A DNA stretch of 64,000 nt from Fusobacterium varium (GTDB taxonomy: Bacteria; Fusobacteriota; Fusobacteriia; Fusobacteriales; Fusobacteriaceae), in the NCBI GenBank assembly GCA_021531615.1, contig JADYUE010000004.1:1-64000 (forward strand), given 5' to 3'. Numbering within the stretch: position 1 is the stretch's first letter; every line of letters begins with the position of its first letter. A program made the translations under genes and the position numbers. Below, piece by piece: positions 29,972 to 39,417 of this stretch. The notes beneath the pieces are model-generated. The model did not search any database and had not been told where the DNA came from. It saw nothing but the letters and a program-made list of their open reading frames with translations.

Positions 29972-31426
29972 TTAAATTTCATTAATTATTCTATATAACC
30001 AGTTAGCTAGAGGATCTTTTATTTTTACCATTTCATCATATAACTCTTCTAGCATCTCTTTTTTAATATCTGCATATTCTGGATTATAGAATAGGTTGTT
30101 TATTTCCCCTTTATCATTTTTAATATCATATAGCTCTCCAACATCTGTTGCGTTGAATACTATTTTGTAGTCATCTCTTCTCCACATTCTTTGTTCAAAG
30201 AATACAAAATGTCCAGCTAGTTGTCCTAAGATTCCTTTTCTATCATTATTTTTATGTTCTCTTAAAATTGGTAGCATACTCTCTCCATCAAAGAATGAAG
30301 GAATCTCTTTTCCAGCAACATCATAACAAGTAGATGTTAAATCATGAAGGTAAACAAAGTTATTGTCCTCTTCTCCCTTTCTATCTGAACAAGGATCTTT
30401 TACAATCATAGGGATTCTATATGTTGTATCAAACATAAATTCCCCTTTTTCTATTAATCTATGAGCTCCCATAGCATCTCCATGATCTGCTGTTATAGCC
30501 ATAAATAGTTGTTCATATAATCCCTCTTCTTTTAGGAATTTTACAAATTCACCAATAGCATCATCTATAAGAGTGATGTATCCCCAGAATTTACAGATAA
30601 TTTCTTTCCATTTTTCTTCTGGTGCTTCCCAAACTCCCCACATTTTAGCTATATCTTTATAGTGAAGTGGTTTTCCATTCATTGGATTGTAGAAACTTTC
30701 ATCAAGATTTACATCTTCTGGTTTATACATTGAATAGTATGGTTCAGGTATTACACAAGGAGTATGTGGTCCCCAGAAGTTCATCCATATAAAGAATGGT
30801 TTATTTTCTTTTTTAGCTTCTAAAACAGCTTTTTTAGCTTCATCTACTACGAAGAAGGGAAGAGTAGCTTCTCTAGTTCCACTTAAACGTCCACAAAGTT
30901 CTTGTACTCTTAAATGTGAATTTTCTCCAAAGTAACTATTTGTAACTTCTGGAATTTCAAAGTTATTCTCTTTTAACCATTCTACATATCTAGGCTCTTG
31001 TTTTGGTCCTTGATCGAATACCATATTTTTGTAAACTCTACTTCCTGGATATCCATATCCATCGAAGTTATGTCCTCTAAATCCAAAATCTCTAGGAAGA
31101 ACTGTTTTTCCAACATGCCATTTTCCTATAAGGTAATTTGCGTAATCTCCCATTCCTGAAATTATATTAGGATTATCTAATTTAGGATCTCCCTCTCCAC
31201 CTTTTTCACTATTTCTCATAAGTTCGTGGTTACTTGGCATTTGCCCTGTGAAAAGAGATGTTCTTGCTGGTCCACAAACTGAAGCTGGTGTAAAAGCATT
31301 ATTAAATCTTACTCCATCTGCTGCAATTGCATCCATGTTAGGAGTTTTAACAATTTTATGTCCATAAGTTCCTAACATATCAAGCCTAACTTGATCTAAT
31401 AATATATAAACTATATTATTATTCAT
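29972..31426 (-). CDS. Cytosolic Cys-type sulfatase
   Basis: Family S1 arylsulfatase-type hydrolase removing sulfate esters. The start is placed at the ATG at 31426 (AGGAGG 9 bases upstream); 484 residues. Metal ligand Asp11 follows the first strand (NNNIVYILLDQVRLDMLG). The sulfatase signature is CGPARTSLFTG, with Cys51 as the residue to be oxidised to formylglycine, so it needs the anaerobic radical-SAM maturase encoded at 34237-35364. TADHGDAMGAH holds further metal ligands. No signal peptide is present, so the sulfated sugar must be imported first. It follows the symporter gene by 42 bases. Substrate is not deducible; amino-sugar sulfate is inferred from neighbours. Confidence 0.92.
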   Translation of the reverse strand: MNNNIVYILLDQVRLDMLGTYGHKIVKTPNMDAIAADGVRFNNAFTPASVCGPARTSLFTGQMPSNHELMRNSEKGGEGDPKLDNPNIISGMGDYANYLIGKWHVGKTVLPRDFGFRGHNFDGYGYPGSRVYKNMVFDQGPKQEPRYVEWLKENNFEIPEVTNSYFGENSHLRVQELCGRLSGTREATLPFFVVDEAKKAVLEAKKENKPFFIWMNFWGPHTPCVIPEPYYSMYKPEDVNLDESFYNPMNGKPLHYKDIAKMWGVWEAPEEKWKEIICKFWGYITLIDDAIGEFVKFLKEEGLYEQLFMAITADHGDAMGAHRLIEKGEFMFDTTYRIPMIVKDPCSDRKGEEDNNFVYLHDLTSTCYDVAGKEIPSFFDGESMLPILREHKNNDRKGILGQLAGHFVFFEQRMWRRDDYKIVFNATDVGELYDIKNDKGEINNLFYNPEYADIKKEMLEELYDEMVKIKDPLANWLYRIINEI

Positions 31427-31468
31427 TTTTTCTTTCCTCCTCATATTTCCCTTAAAAAATTACTCTAT

Positions 31469-33175
31469 TTATTTTGTTGCCTCTACTTGAATAGTTGCAT
31501 TGTTGTCTTTCTTTTTAGTAAATGTAATAATTCCTAAAATCACCACTGTTAATACAGCAAATATCATAGTGATTTTTCCTAATCCATTTCCTCCTGCAAG
31601 TCCCCATGGAGAAAGTATTGCATATAGGTAGCATAATCCAATAATTAATAGTGCTGATACTTCTCTTGCATATTTCCAACTTGTTAAATCTACATTTGAT
31701 TTATTCCTATTTGAAGGGACATATAGAGTTTCTCTTTTAAATATACTTCCTAAGATAAACATTACTATTATATCAAATACAAATAAGCTTCCCATTACAT
31801 GTACAAAGTTTACTTTTACTTTGAATATCCATACTAATGAGTAGTAAAGAATAACGTGTAACAATACTGTTGCTCTAGCTGCTTTTCCTGAAATAGTTCT
31901 ATTTAAGAATCCTACTGCTACAAGTGCAACTATTGGGATATTAAAGAATCCTGCGAATCTCTTTAATAGTAGGAATAATCCTCCAGTTCCATATTGTAAT
32001 AATGGAGCTATAATCATAGAGATAATTGCAATGATTGTTCCAGCTATTTTAGCTACTTTTATTAGATCCTCATCAGAGATATCTTTCTTTAACATAGGTC
32101 TATAAATATCATAGCAGAATAGTGTTGCAGCACTGTTTATAAATGAGTTAAATGTACTTAAAATAGCTCCAAATAAGCAAGCTGTAAAGAATCCTAATAA
32201 TGGCTTAGGTAATACTTTTGAAACTAATGTTGGATAAGCTAAGTCAATATTTTTTAGTGAATCTCCAAAAATATGGAATGAAACTAATCCAGGAACATTT
32301 AACATTACTGGTAGGAATAATAGGAATATTGCTGCATATAAAATTCCTTTTTGTCCTTCAGCTAAGCTTTTTGCTGCTAATGATCTTTGAATAATTGCTT
32401 GGTTTGTTGTCCAATAGAAGAAGTTTACTATTAAGATTCCTGTGAATATTGTTGTCCAAGGTACAGGATCTGCTGCTGCTCCCCAAGCTGTTAATTTTTC
32501 AATATGAGTTGTAGTTACTATTTCAACTCCTTTAGCCATACTTCCATCACCTAAGTATTTTAAAGCAAAGAAAGGAATCATAGCCCCTCCAATTATTAGA
32601 GCAAACCCATTTAATGTATCTGAAACTGCAACTGCTTTTAATCCTCCAAATACTGCATATATTCCACCGATGATTCCTATTAACCATACAACTCCCCATA
32701 GTGCTGTATTGAAGCTAACACCAAACATTGCTTCTACGTCAAATATTTGAGTAAATGCAATAGCTCCTGAATATAGAGCTCCTGGAATCATTACAAATGT
32801 ATAAGCTACTAAGAATAATAGTGACATTATTTGTCTTGTTTGTCTATCATATCTTTCTTCGAAAAATTCTGGTATTGTTGTAAATCCACCTTTTAAATAT
32901 TTTGGAAGTAGATATAGAGCAAGTACACATAGAGGCACAACTGATTGAACTGTCCAAGCTATAATTGAAAAGTTACTTGCATATGATGAAGCGTTAACCC
33001 CTACAAGTTGTTCTGTTGAAAGACTTGTTAATACCATTGAAAACCCAATTACTGTTGCTGTAAGTCCTCTTCCTGCTAGGAAGTATCCTTTAGCACTTCC
33101 ATCTTCCCCTTTAGTTTTTAACCATGAAACAAATGCTATTAGTGCTGTTATTAAAACGAATGTAATAAATGTCAT
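31469..33175 (-). CDS. Sodium:solute symporter (SSS family)
   Basis: The 568-residue membrane protein has about 13-14 helices and the SSS hallmarks [20 protein letters not shown], the helix-rich core with [11 protein letters not shown] and [21 protein letters not shown], and [17 protein letters not shown]. It resembles SGLT-like sugar carriers. Between a GntR regulator and the sulfatase, its likely cargo is a sulfated monosaccharide brought in with sodium and without phosphorylation. It starts 15 bases after the regulator gene and is in the same transcript. Confidence 0.9.
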   Translation of the reverse strand: MTFITFVLITALIAFVSWLKTKGEDGSAKGYFLAGRGLTATVIGFSMVLTSLSTEQLVGVNASSYASNFSIIAWTVQSVVPLCVLALYLLPKYLKGGFTTIPEFFEERYDRQTRQIMSLLFLVAYTFVMIPGALYSGAIAFTQIFDVEAMFGVSFNTALWGVVWLIGIIGGIYAVFGGLKAVAVSDTLNGFALIIGGAMIPFFALKYLGDGSMAKGVEIVTTTHIEKLTAWGAAADPVPWTTIFTGILIVNFFYWTTNQAIIQRSLAAKSLAEGQKGILYAAIFLLFLPVMLNVPGLVSFHIFGDSLKNIDLAYPTLVSKVLPKPLLGFFTACLFGAILSTFNSFINSAATLFCYDIYRPMLKKDISDEDLIKVAKIAGTIIAIISMIIAPLLQYGTGGLFLLLKRFAGFFNIPIVALVAVGFLNRTISGKAARATVLLHVILYYSLVWIFKVKVNFVHVMGSLFVFDIIVMFILGSIFKRETLYVPSNRNKSNVDLTSWKYAREVSALLIIGLCYLYAILSPWGLAGGNGLGKITMIFAVLTVVILGIITFTKKKDNNATIQVEATK

Positions 33176-33190
33176 TTTTTCCTCCTAATT

Positions 33191-33931
33191 TTAATAGTGA
33201 TTATTCCCCGAAAAAGTTGTCATATAAATAAATTTATCCCCTCTTACAGTAGATTTAGTATACTCTAATACTTTATCTCCCTGAAATGTAGTCCTTTCTA
33301 CTTTCATTCCTAAATCTCCCTCTGCTAATTCAAGGTATTTAGCTTCAGTAGTATTTAACTTACATGGATAAAACATCTCTTTTCCATGAGTTATCTTAAT
33401 TCCAAACTCTTCATTGAGTACATCATATAATTTTTTAGTTTTTAAATTAAGATTTTCTATACCCTTTATTAATGAATAATTTAAATATATAGTTTCATAA
33501 ATAAGAGCCTCGTCATTCCCATATCTTACCCAAACAAGTTTAAAAATAAGATCATCTTCTGAAAGATTCATCTTTTCTCTTACAACTTCATTTGGTTTTT
33601 TAACTTTTACTGATAAAATCTTTGAAGCAGGTATCTTACCTAAATTTTTTACATCATCATAAAACTTACTAAATCCTGACCTATCTTGATATATCTTAGG
33701 TGAAGATATATAGCTTCCTTTTCCTCTTATTTTATAAATATAACCTTCTTTTTCTAATATTTTAAGTGCTTGTCTAACTGTTGTTCTACTTAAATTATAC
33801 TTTGCACAAAATTCCGACTCTGCTGGAATTTTGTCATCTTTTTTTAAAATTCCATCTTTTATACATTTTTTTAAACTGTAAACTAATTGTTGATATAAAG
33901 GTGTTTCACTTTCCTTATTAATTACAAACAT
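33191..33931 (-). CDS. GntR/HutC-family transcriptional regulator with UTRA domain (2)
   Basis: The ATG at 33931 (GGGAG 6 bases upstream) is preferred over one four codons earlier; 246 residues. Winged-helix part: ETPLYQQLVYSLKKCI, FCAKYNLSRTTVRQALKILE, KEGYIYKIRGKGSYI. UTRA part from about residue 75. It is clearly a paralogue of the regulator at 29184-29906. It heads the regulator-symporter-sulfatase unit, has a consensus promoter, and a perfect 12-base palindrome lies just inside the transcript start, pointing to autoregulation. Confidence 0.9.
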   Translation of the reverse strand: MFVINKESETPLYQQLVYSLKKCIKDGILKKDDKIPAESEFCAKYNLSRTTVRQALKILEKEGYIYKIRGKGSYISSPKIYQDRSGFSKFYDDVKNLGKIPASKILSVKVKKPNEVVREKMNLSEDDLIFKLVWVRYGNDEALIYETIYLNYSLIKGIENLNLKTKKLYDVLNEEFGIKITHGKEMFYPCKLNTTEAKYLELAEGDLGMKVERTTFQGDKVLEYTKSTVRGDKFIYMTTFSGNNHY

Positions 33932-33952
33932 TTTTTCTCCCATGGATTTCTT

Positions 33953-33964
33953 AATGATATCATT
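33953..33964 (-). promoter_or_regulatory. Perfect palindrome AATGATATCATT, probable GntR operator
   Basis: A 12-base perfect palindrome 10 bases downstream of the -10 box and 21 bases before the GntR start codon, where binding would block transcription. A close variant overlaps the promoter of the other GntR gene (29939-29950). Confidence 0.55.
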
Positions 33965-33973
33965 GTTAATCTA

Positions 33974-34002
33974 AGTATAATCTCAAGAATATCCCTTGTC
34001 AA
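33974..34002 (-). promoter_or_regulatory. Consensus sigma-70 promoter of the GntR-symporter-sulfatase unit
   Basis: Perfect TTGACA (33997-34002), a 17-base spacer and TATACT (33974-33979) on the minus strand. Confidence 0.85.
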
Positions 34003-34022
34003 CCCCTGTTTTTCCTAGGTTT

Positions 34023-34078
34023 CAACTTGTATCATACATGTCATCCCTTATTTTACAGGGTTTAAAACAACTTGTATC
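34023..34078. repeat. Direct repeat CAACTTGTATC upstream of the sulfatase-unit promoter
   Basis: The 11 bases occur at 34023-34033 and 34068-34078. The first copy forms the quasi-palindrome CTTGTATCATACATG (34026-34040), which resembles the CTTGTATATACAAG-type operators known for some UTRA regulators such as TreR. A small CCCT/AGGG hairpin lies between. The rest of the 293-base gap 33944-34236 holds only the promoter, operator and a terminator. Confidence 0.5.
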
Positions 34079-34165
34079 TAAAAAATTTTTTTATATTTTT
34101 TACATTCTTAATAATACAATACGTATAAATTTAGTTCAAAAAAGTTTTTTTTCTATCAATAAAGT

Positions 34166-34214
34166 AAAAAAATATACCTAAAATCTTATTTAATAAAATT
34201 TCAGGTATATTTTA
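34166..34214 (-). terminator. Terminator of the htpX-to-maturase unit
   Basis: Arms AATATACCT (34171-34179) and AGGTATATT (34203-34211) pair perfectly; a T-run follows on the minus strand. It lies 22 bases after the maturase stop. Confidence 0.8.
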
Positions 34215-34236
34215 TATTAGTTTTATTTACTATTTT

Positions 34237-35364
34237 TTATCTATTTTCACTTCTTACTTTTAAAATATATCTTGCTACTTCTACCATTCTATTTATATTT
34301 CTTTCAAAGAAGTATTTATAACTTTGGCAAAATCTATTTTCATATGTTCCATCTGCCATTAAATCTTTATGCCTTCTACAACCACCACGACATATTTTAA
34401 AATAATCACATGTCTTACATTTATCATTTACTTTTAAAGAAGAGTTTAAGAACTCCTGCTCTTTTTCACTTTTAAAAAGTTCTACAAAACTACTTTCATT
34501 TACATTTCCTACTTTATATTCATCTAAAACATAGAAGTCACAAGGATACATGCTACCATCAGATTCTAATACAGCATTCATATTACAATGTCCAACCATA
34601 TCACAAGCTTCTGGTGCTTCACCTAAAATTATCTTAGTATAATTATCAAAATGTCTTACACTAATTCTCTTTCCAGATAAAATATCGTCAGCCCAAAGAT
34701 TAAATGTTTCATCTAAAAATTTTCCATAGTCCTCTGCTGTAAGAGTGTAATCCTCTTCTTTAGAACAATTAAAAGCATCTAAACATGGAATAAATTGATA
34801 ATATCTAAATCCATTATTTTTAAAGAAGTTATATATAAGCTTTCCATTTTGTGCTATTAATTTATTTACTACACACAAAATATTAAACCCTACTCCTGCT
34901 TTTGTAAGCATCTTTGTAGCTTTTAACACTCTTGAAAATGTTCCCTCTCCATTGGCATCAATTCTAAAAGTATCATGGATATTTTTATTTCCATCAAGAG
35001 AAACACCTATTAAATAGTTATATTTCTTAAAAAGCTCCATCCATTTCTTATCTAATAAAGTTCCATTTGTTTGTAGAGAAAAATTAACTTGTATCTTATT
35101 CACATTATATTTTTCTACAAATTCATGGAATTTTTTAAAATACTCTATCCCTGCTACAGTAGGTTCTCCACCTTGAAAGGCAAAATTTGCTGAGTATTCT
35201 ACATCTTCAAAAACTCTTTTCACCATATTTTCCAAAGTTTCATCATTCATTATTCCAAAGTTTTTTACTTCTCTATTATCTGCAACATCATAATAGAAAC
35301 AGTATTTACAACGCAGATTACAACTACTTGATGCTGGTTTTATCAATAAATTTAAGTTTCTCAT
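34237..35364 (-). CDS. Anaerobic sulfatase-maturating enzyme (radical SAM, SPASM)
   Basis: Converts the active-site Cys (or Ser) of sulfatases to formylglycine without oxygen. The 375 residues have the radical-SAM cluster motif CNLRCKYC (Cys15, Cys19, Cys22), FAFQGGEPTVAG, SLQTNGTLLD, SLDG, and a C-terminal SPASM-type cysteine set including CDMVGHCNMNAV, MYPCDFYVLDEYKVGN and CKTCDYFKICRGGCRR, which holds two auxiliary clusters. It is the obvious partner of the sulfatase at 29972-31426, but it is transcribed with htpX and not with the sulfatase. Confidence 0.93.
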   Translation of the reverse strand: MRNLNLLIKPASSSCNLRCKYCFYYDVADNREVKNFGIMNDETLENMVKRVFEDVEYSANFAFQGGEPTVAGIEYFKKFHEFVEKYNVNKIQVNFSLQTNGTLLDKKWMELFKKYNYLIGVSLDGNKNIHDTFRIDANGEGTFSRVLKATKMLTKAGVGFNILCVVNKLIAQNGKLIYNFFKNNGFRYYQFIPCLDAFNCSKEEDYTLTAEDYGKFLDETFNLWADDILSGKRISVRHFDNYTKIILGEAPEACDMVGHCNMNAVLESDGSMYPCDFYVLDEYKVGNVNESSFVELFKSEKEQEFLNSSLKVNDKCKTCDYFKICRGGCRRHKDLMADGTYENRFCQSYKYFFERNINRMVEVARYILKVRSENR

Positions 35365-35382
35365 CTCTCCTCCAAAAATATT

Positions 35383-36651
35383 TTATTTAACTTCATCAAT
35401 GTTAATATCCTTTAAAATCACTTCATAATTCTTATTCTCAACAATTTCAAAAAATATTTTATTCCTATTATTTATAATCAAATCTATATTTTCACCATAA
35501 TTTTCTAAAGCTGAAAAGATTCTTTGAAAATTTATTCTATCTATATTGTTAACAATAACATAGCTTCTATCATATCTACTCTTCTCATTTATAACTTCAG
35601 CCACTATTCCATTATCTTCAAAAATTTCAAGAATATATAATACCAAATTATATGATAAATTATATTCCTCAGCTATCTCCAATACTGTTGCTGGGTGCAG
35701 ATCATCTCTATACCTTTTTATCAATTCATATATTATCATCAAAGTAGCACACTCTTTTGATTTAAAACTCATATCCCTCACATTGAAACTATCTAATTTT
35801 AACTCTTTATTTTGAAGAAAATATGACAAATGAGCTCCTAAAATTACAAAGAACCACATAATTTTAAGCCAAAAGAAGAATATAAATATCCCTGAAAAAC
35901 TTCCATATATCTTATTATAAGTTATAATCATAACTTGTAATAAGATAAAAAGATGTTGAAACCCTGCAAAAAAAAGTGTAACAAATATAGCTGAAAAAAA
36001 TGCTGGGATAAATCTTACATTTGTATTAGGAATCAACATATATAATGCTGTAAAAAATAGTAGCAATGTTAAAATAGGCACTAATTGAATAAGATATGGC
36101 GATATATCATATATTCCCTCTAGCTTTTTCCCTAAAATTATCATACTTCCATTAACAGTTAAAATTAATAGTGGAAACAATAAAAAACAAGCTACATAGT
36201 CAGTTATCTTTCTCAATATCATTCTTGTTTTAGATACCTGCCATATATCGTTAAATGCTTTCTCTATTATTGAAAACATTGTTATCAATGTCCAACCTAA
36301 AAATAAAAAACCTATCCCTGCTAAAACTCCACTTCTTGCATTTTCTAATAGATTTTCAGAGAAAGTAATAAGAAAATTTATCATCTCCTCATTTAATGGT
36401 GAATATTTATTTAACTGTTTAATTAGATTTTCTGCAACTCCCAACCAGTTTCCCAAACTAAATAAAATTGCAAAAATAGGGACTAGAGATAGCAAAGTAT
36501 AAAAGCAAAGAGAGGTTACCCATAAAGCAGAGTTTGCCCTCTTATAATTTTGCAAAGCTCTTTTTACTCCAGAAATAATATTAGACATTTTTCCTTGATT
36601 TGAAAGCTCCTTAAAAAAATAATCTGTCTTTTCTTTTATCTCCTTTGCCAC
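35383..36651 (-). CDS. YihY/virulence factor BrkB family membrane protein
   Basis: The 422 residues have about six membrane helices in the first 280 (ALWVTSLCFYTLLSLVPIFAIL is the conserved first segment, then GWTLITMFSIIEKAFNDIW) and a cytosolic C-terminal part that looks like a winged helix (TVLEIAEEYNLSYNLVLYILEIFEDNGIVAE). Members were once annotated as ribonuclease BN; the molecular role is unsettled. The start is uncertain: a GTG at 36651 is only two bases after AAGGAG, and an ATG at 36588 with AAGGA is an alternative. Confidence 0.85.
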   Translation of the reverse strand: MAKEIKEKTDYFFKELSNQGKMSNIISGVKRALQNYKRANSALWVTSLCFYTLLSLVPIFAILFSLGNWLGVAENLIKQLNKYSPLNEEMINFLITFSENLLENARSGVLAGIGFLFLGWTLITMFSIIEKAFNDIWQVSKTRMILRKITDYVACFLLFPLLILTVNGSMIILGKKLEGIYDISPYLIQLVPILTLLLFFTALYMLIPNTNVRFIPAFFSAIFVTLFFAGFQHLFILLQVMIITYNKIYGSFSGIFIFFFWLKIMWFFVILGAHLSYFLQNKELKLDSFNVRDMSFKSKECATLMIIYELIKRYRDDLHPATVLEIAEEYNLSYNLVLYILEIFEDNGIVAEVINEKSRYDRSYVIVNNIDRINFQRIFSALENYGENIDLIINNRNKIFFEIVENKNYEVILKDINIDEVK

Positions 36652-36667
36652 TTCTCCTTACCCCTTT

Positions 36668-37135
36668 CTAATTTTCTACTGTATTAATTCTGTTATTTGC
36701 TTCATCTACCTCTGATGTATCTACTTTTTCTGTCATTGTACTAACTTCTTCTGTCTCAATAGATACTTCTGGTGCATTTATATCTCTATAATTTTTTTCA
36801 AAGCTATCTTTAGAAATAAAATAAACACTTGATAAATTTAATGGAGAAACTATATAATCCCCAACTCTTACTGCTTCTACTTCTCCATTTGAACTTTTCA
36901 TATAAAAAGGATTTTCAGATGTTCCAAGTCCCTTTAATACATTTTTATCAACTTGAATTGCTTTTAATTCTTTAAATTTTTCAATCTCTTCTAATCCAAC
37001 ATATTTATATGTTTTAGAATTTTCAATAGGTATAAGTAATCTTTCCATTACATAATATTCTGGTATTATCTCCTTTGAGAAAGCTAAAGATACAGCTCCT
37101 ATAAAAATAGCACAAACTAATAGTAATTTTTTCAT
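36668..37135 (-). CDS. Exported protein of unknown function
   Basis: I do not recognise this 155-residue protein. It has a clear signal peptide (LLLVCAIFIGAVSLAFS, cleavage near residue 20), a middle part with alternating strands (KYVGLEEIEKFKELKAIQV, YFISKDSFEKNYRD), and an acidic Thr/Glu/Val-rich tail from about residue 120 that is probably disordered. It lies between htpX (9 bases) and the YihY-family gene (16 bases) and is co-transcribed with them, so a cell-envelope quality-control link is possible. No catalytic motif is seen. Confidence 0.75.
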   Translation of the reverse strand: MKKLLLVCAIFIGAVSLAFSKEIIPEYYVMERLLIPIENSKTYKYVGLEEIEKFKELKAIQVDKNVLKGLGTSENPFYMKSSNGEVEAVRVGDYIVSPLNLSSVYFISKDSFEKNYRDINAPEVSIETEEVSTMTEKVDTSEVDEANNRINTVEN

Positions 37136-37144
37136 AATCTCCTC

Positions 37145-37987
37145 CTAAAAAGACATCTCTTCTAATTTTTTTATTCTATCAGCAGTAGCAGGGTGTGTAC
37201 TAAATAAGTTAGCTAACTTATTTCCTGCTAATGGACTTACTATAAACATGTTTTCTGTTGCTGGTGAAGCATTTGGCATAGGAATTCTTCTACTATAACT
37301 TTCAAGTTTTCTTAAAGCATTTGCTAAATATAGAGGGTTTCCACTAACTCTAGCTCCAAACTCATCAGCTTTATACTCTCTTGTTCTTGAGATTGCCATT
37401 TGTACAAGCATTGCAGCAATAGGTGCTAAAACTGCTACTAATATCAATGCTAAAGGGTTTGCTCCATCTCTATCATCATCTCGTCTTCCACCACCAAATA
37501 TAGCTGCCCATCTAGCCATATTTGCTAAAAATGTGATAGCTCCTGCCATTGTAGCTGCAACTGTACTAATCAATATATCTCTATTGTGTACATGTCCTAA
37601 CTCATGTCCTATTACTCCTGAAAGCTCGTTATCATCAACTATATCCATAAGCCCTCTTGTAACTGCAACTGCTGCATGGCTAGGATTTCTTCCAGTAGCA
37701 AAGGCATTTGGTTGAGCTTCATTAATAATATAAACTTTTGGCATAGGAATATCAGCTTCATTAGCTAATCTACTTACTAACTGATAAAGATGTGTATTTT
37801 CTGCCACAGGTTGAGCTCCATACATAGATAAAACAATCTTATCACTAAACCAATAAGATATAAAGTTCATCATTCCTGCCATTATAAGTGCCATCAACAT
37901 TCCTTGACGTCCACCAACAGCATTACCTATAATCATAAGAATAAAAGTCATTATTCCCATTAAGAAAAAAGTTTTTAAAGTTTTCAC
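37145..37987 (-). CDS. htpX: Membrane zinc metalloprotease HtpX
   Basis: Inner-membrane protease for damaged membrane proteins. The start is GTG at 37987 with AAGGAG 11 bases upstream. The 280 residues show two N-terminal membrane helices, the site [14 protein letters not shown] (zinc His128 and His132, catalytic Glu129), two further helices and the third-ligand region [13 protein letters not shown]. The end [16 protein letters not shown] is typical. First gene of a four-gene unit. Confidence 0.95.
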   Translation of the reverse strand: MKTLKTFFLMGIMTFILMIIGNAVGGRQGMLMALIMAGMMNFISYWFSDKIVLSMYGAQPVAENTHLYQLVSRLANEADIPMPKVYIINEAQPNAFATGRNPSHAAVAVTRGLMDIVDDNELSGVIGHELGHVHNRDILISTVAATMAGAITFLANMARWAAIFGGGRRDDDRDGANPLALILVAVLAPIAAMLVQMAISRTREYKADEFGARVSGNPLYLANALRKLESYSRRIPMPNASPATENMFIVSPLAGNKLANLFSTHPATADRIKKLEEMSF

Positions 37988-38021
37988 CTTAACAGCTCCT
38001 TTATATTATTTATTTTTACAT

Positions 38022-38050
38022 ATTATATTATAACACTTTCCCATAGTAAA
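38022..38050 (-). promoter_or_regulatory. Promoter of the htpX unit
   Basis: TTTACT (38045-38050), a 17-base spacer and TATAAT (38022-38027) on the minus strand, 34 bases before the GTG start. A second overlapping TATAAT lies five bases upstream. Confidence 0.7.
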
Positions 38051-38144
38051 GGAATAGATAATTTTTTTCTTATTTCAAATACCATTAAAGAAATATAAAA
38101 TAAAAAATCAACATGAAAAATAACTTTGATGATTTGAAAATACT

Positions 38145-38174
38145 TTGAATGATAATATAAAATTATGCTATAAT
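38145..38174 (+). promoter_or_regulatory. Promoter of the ppx-selenium operon
   Basis: TTGAAT (38145-38150), an 18-base spacer and an extended -10, TGC followed by TATAAT (38169-38174), 38 bases before the ppx start codon. No separate promoter is visible between ppx and selC, so it may drive the whole operon. Confidence 0.75.
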
Positions 38175-38212
38175 TTACTAAAAGAAACTATAAATTATTA
38201 AGCGAGGAAATT

Positions 38213-39403
38213 ATGTATCAAGGTAAAAATATTAAAGGTATAATTGATATTGGAACAAACTCTTGTAGACTTTTCATTGCTGAATTAGAAAATACCAGTG
38301 AGGGAAAGAAAATAAAGAGGGAATTAGTAAAAGATGTTGAGATTGTAAAATTAGGAGAGGGAGTTAATAAAACTCATAATCTAAATCCTAATGCTATAAA
38401 AAGAACTTTAGATTGTTTAAAAAAATATAAAGAGAAAGCCTCTTCTTATGGTGTAGAAAATATTAGAGCTTTTGCCACTTCAGCTGTAAGAGATGCTGAA
38501 AATAGAGATATATTTTTACAAGAAGTTTCAAAGCTTGGGATAAAAATAGAGTGTATCTCTGGAAAAACTGAAGCTACTCTAAATTTTTTAGGAAACTCTC
38601 TTGTATTTAAAGATAGAATTTTAGTTGTTGATATTGGTGGTGGAAGTACAGAGTTTACCTTAGGAAAAGATAAATCTATTGATTTTATTCAAAGTATCAA
38701 TATTGGAGCTGTAAGAGCAACAGAAAAATTCTTTAGCGACAATGATTATTCAGAGGAAAAGCTAGAAAAATGTAAAGCTTGGATAAGAAAAAATCTTGAA
38801 ATTTTAAAAAATATAAAAGATAGAGATTTTAAGTTAATTGGAGTGGCTGGAACTGCTACTACTCAAATATCTGTTAGAGATAAAATGGAAATATATGATA
38901 GTAGCAAAGTACATATGGCAACTTTAACTTTAGATGAACTTAAAGAAAACCTATCACTTTTTCTTTCAAAGAATTTTGAAGAGAGAAAAAACATTATTGG
39001 TTTAGAAGAGAAAAGAGCTGATGTTATTATTGCTGGTACACTAATTTTACTTACAATTTTAGAAGAATTAAATCAAGATAAAATAATTATATCTGAATCA
39101 GACAATCTTAGTGGAGCTATAACAAGGGAGGAAGAAACAATGAGCGAAAGGTTAGAATGGATAATGGAGGCTTATGAAAGCTTTAGAAAATCTTCTGGTA
39201 GAAGATTGATAGCTGGAAATATATTTGACTATTTTATGCAAGACTTTAGAGGAGAAATGGCTGATGCTTATGATATAGCTACTAAAGAGGAGATCAAAGA
39301 AGATATTAAAACTTTAGCTGATATTATTTATCAAGAGGAAGATAAGCATAAAAGAGAATTTTTAGTAGAAATTTTAGTTAATTTAGTTAAAATGTTAGGA
39401 TAA
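38213..39403 (+). CDS. ppx: Exopolyphosphatase / pppGpp phosphohydrolase (Ppx/GppA family)
   Basis: Actin-like-fold phosphatase acting on polyphosphate or pppGpp. The 396 residues contain GIIDIGTNSCRLFIAEL (phosphate loop 1), FATSAVRDAENRDIF, VVDIGGGSTEFTLG (phosphate loop 2) and GVAGTATTQISV. The C-terminus has about 90 residues beyond the two ASKHA domains, shorter than the HD-domain extension of Escherichia coli Ppx. It lies 14 bases before selD and is the first gene of the selenium operon; a functional link to selenophosphate synthesis is speculative. Confidence 0.9.
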   Translation: MYQGKNIKGIIDIGTNSCRLFIAELENTSEGKKIKRELVKDVEIVKLGEGVNKTHNLNPNAIKRTLDCLKKYKEKASSYGVENIRAFATSAVRDAENRDIFLQEVSKLGIKIECISGKTEATLNFLGNSLVFKDRILVVDIGGGSTEFTLGKDKSIDFIQSINIGAVRATEKFFSDNDYSEEKLEKCKAWIRKNLEILKNIKDRDFKLIGVAGTATTQISVRDKMEIYDSSKVHMATLTLDELKENLSLFLSKNFEERKNIIGLEEKRADVIIAGTLILLTILEELNQDKIIISESDNLSGAITREEETMSERLEWIMEAYESFRKSSGRRLIAGNIFDYFMQDFRGEMADAYDIATKEEIKEDIKTLADIIYQEEDKHKREFLVEILVNLVKMLG

Positions 39404-39417
39404 TCAGAGGTGAAAAA

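Noticed and set aside
34023-34078. Possible CRISPR-like repeat pair
   Set aside because: Only two 11-base copies, no array and no cas genes; better explained as regulatory sites. No CRISPR array was seen anywhere in the window.
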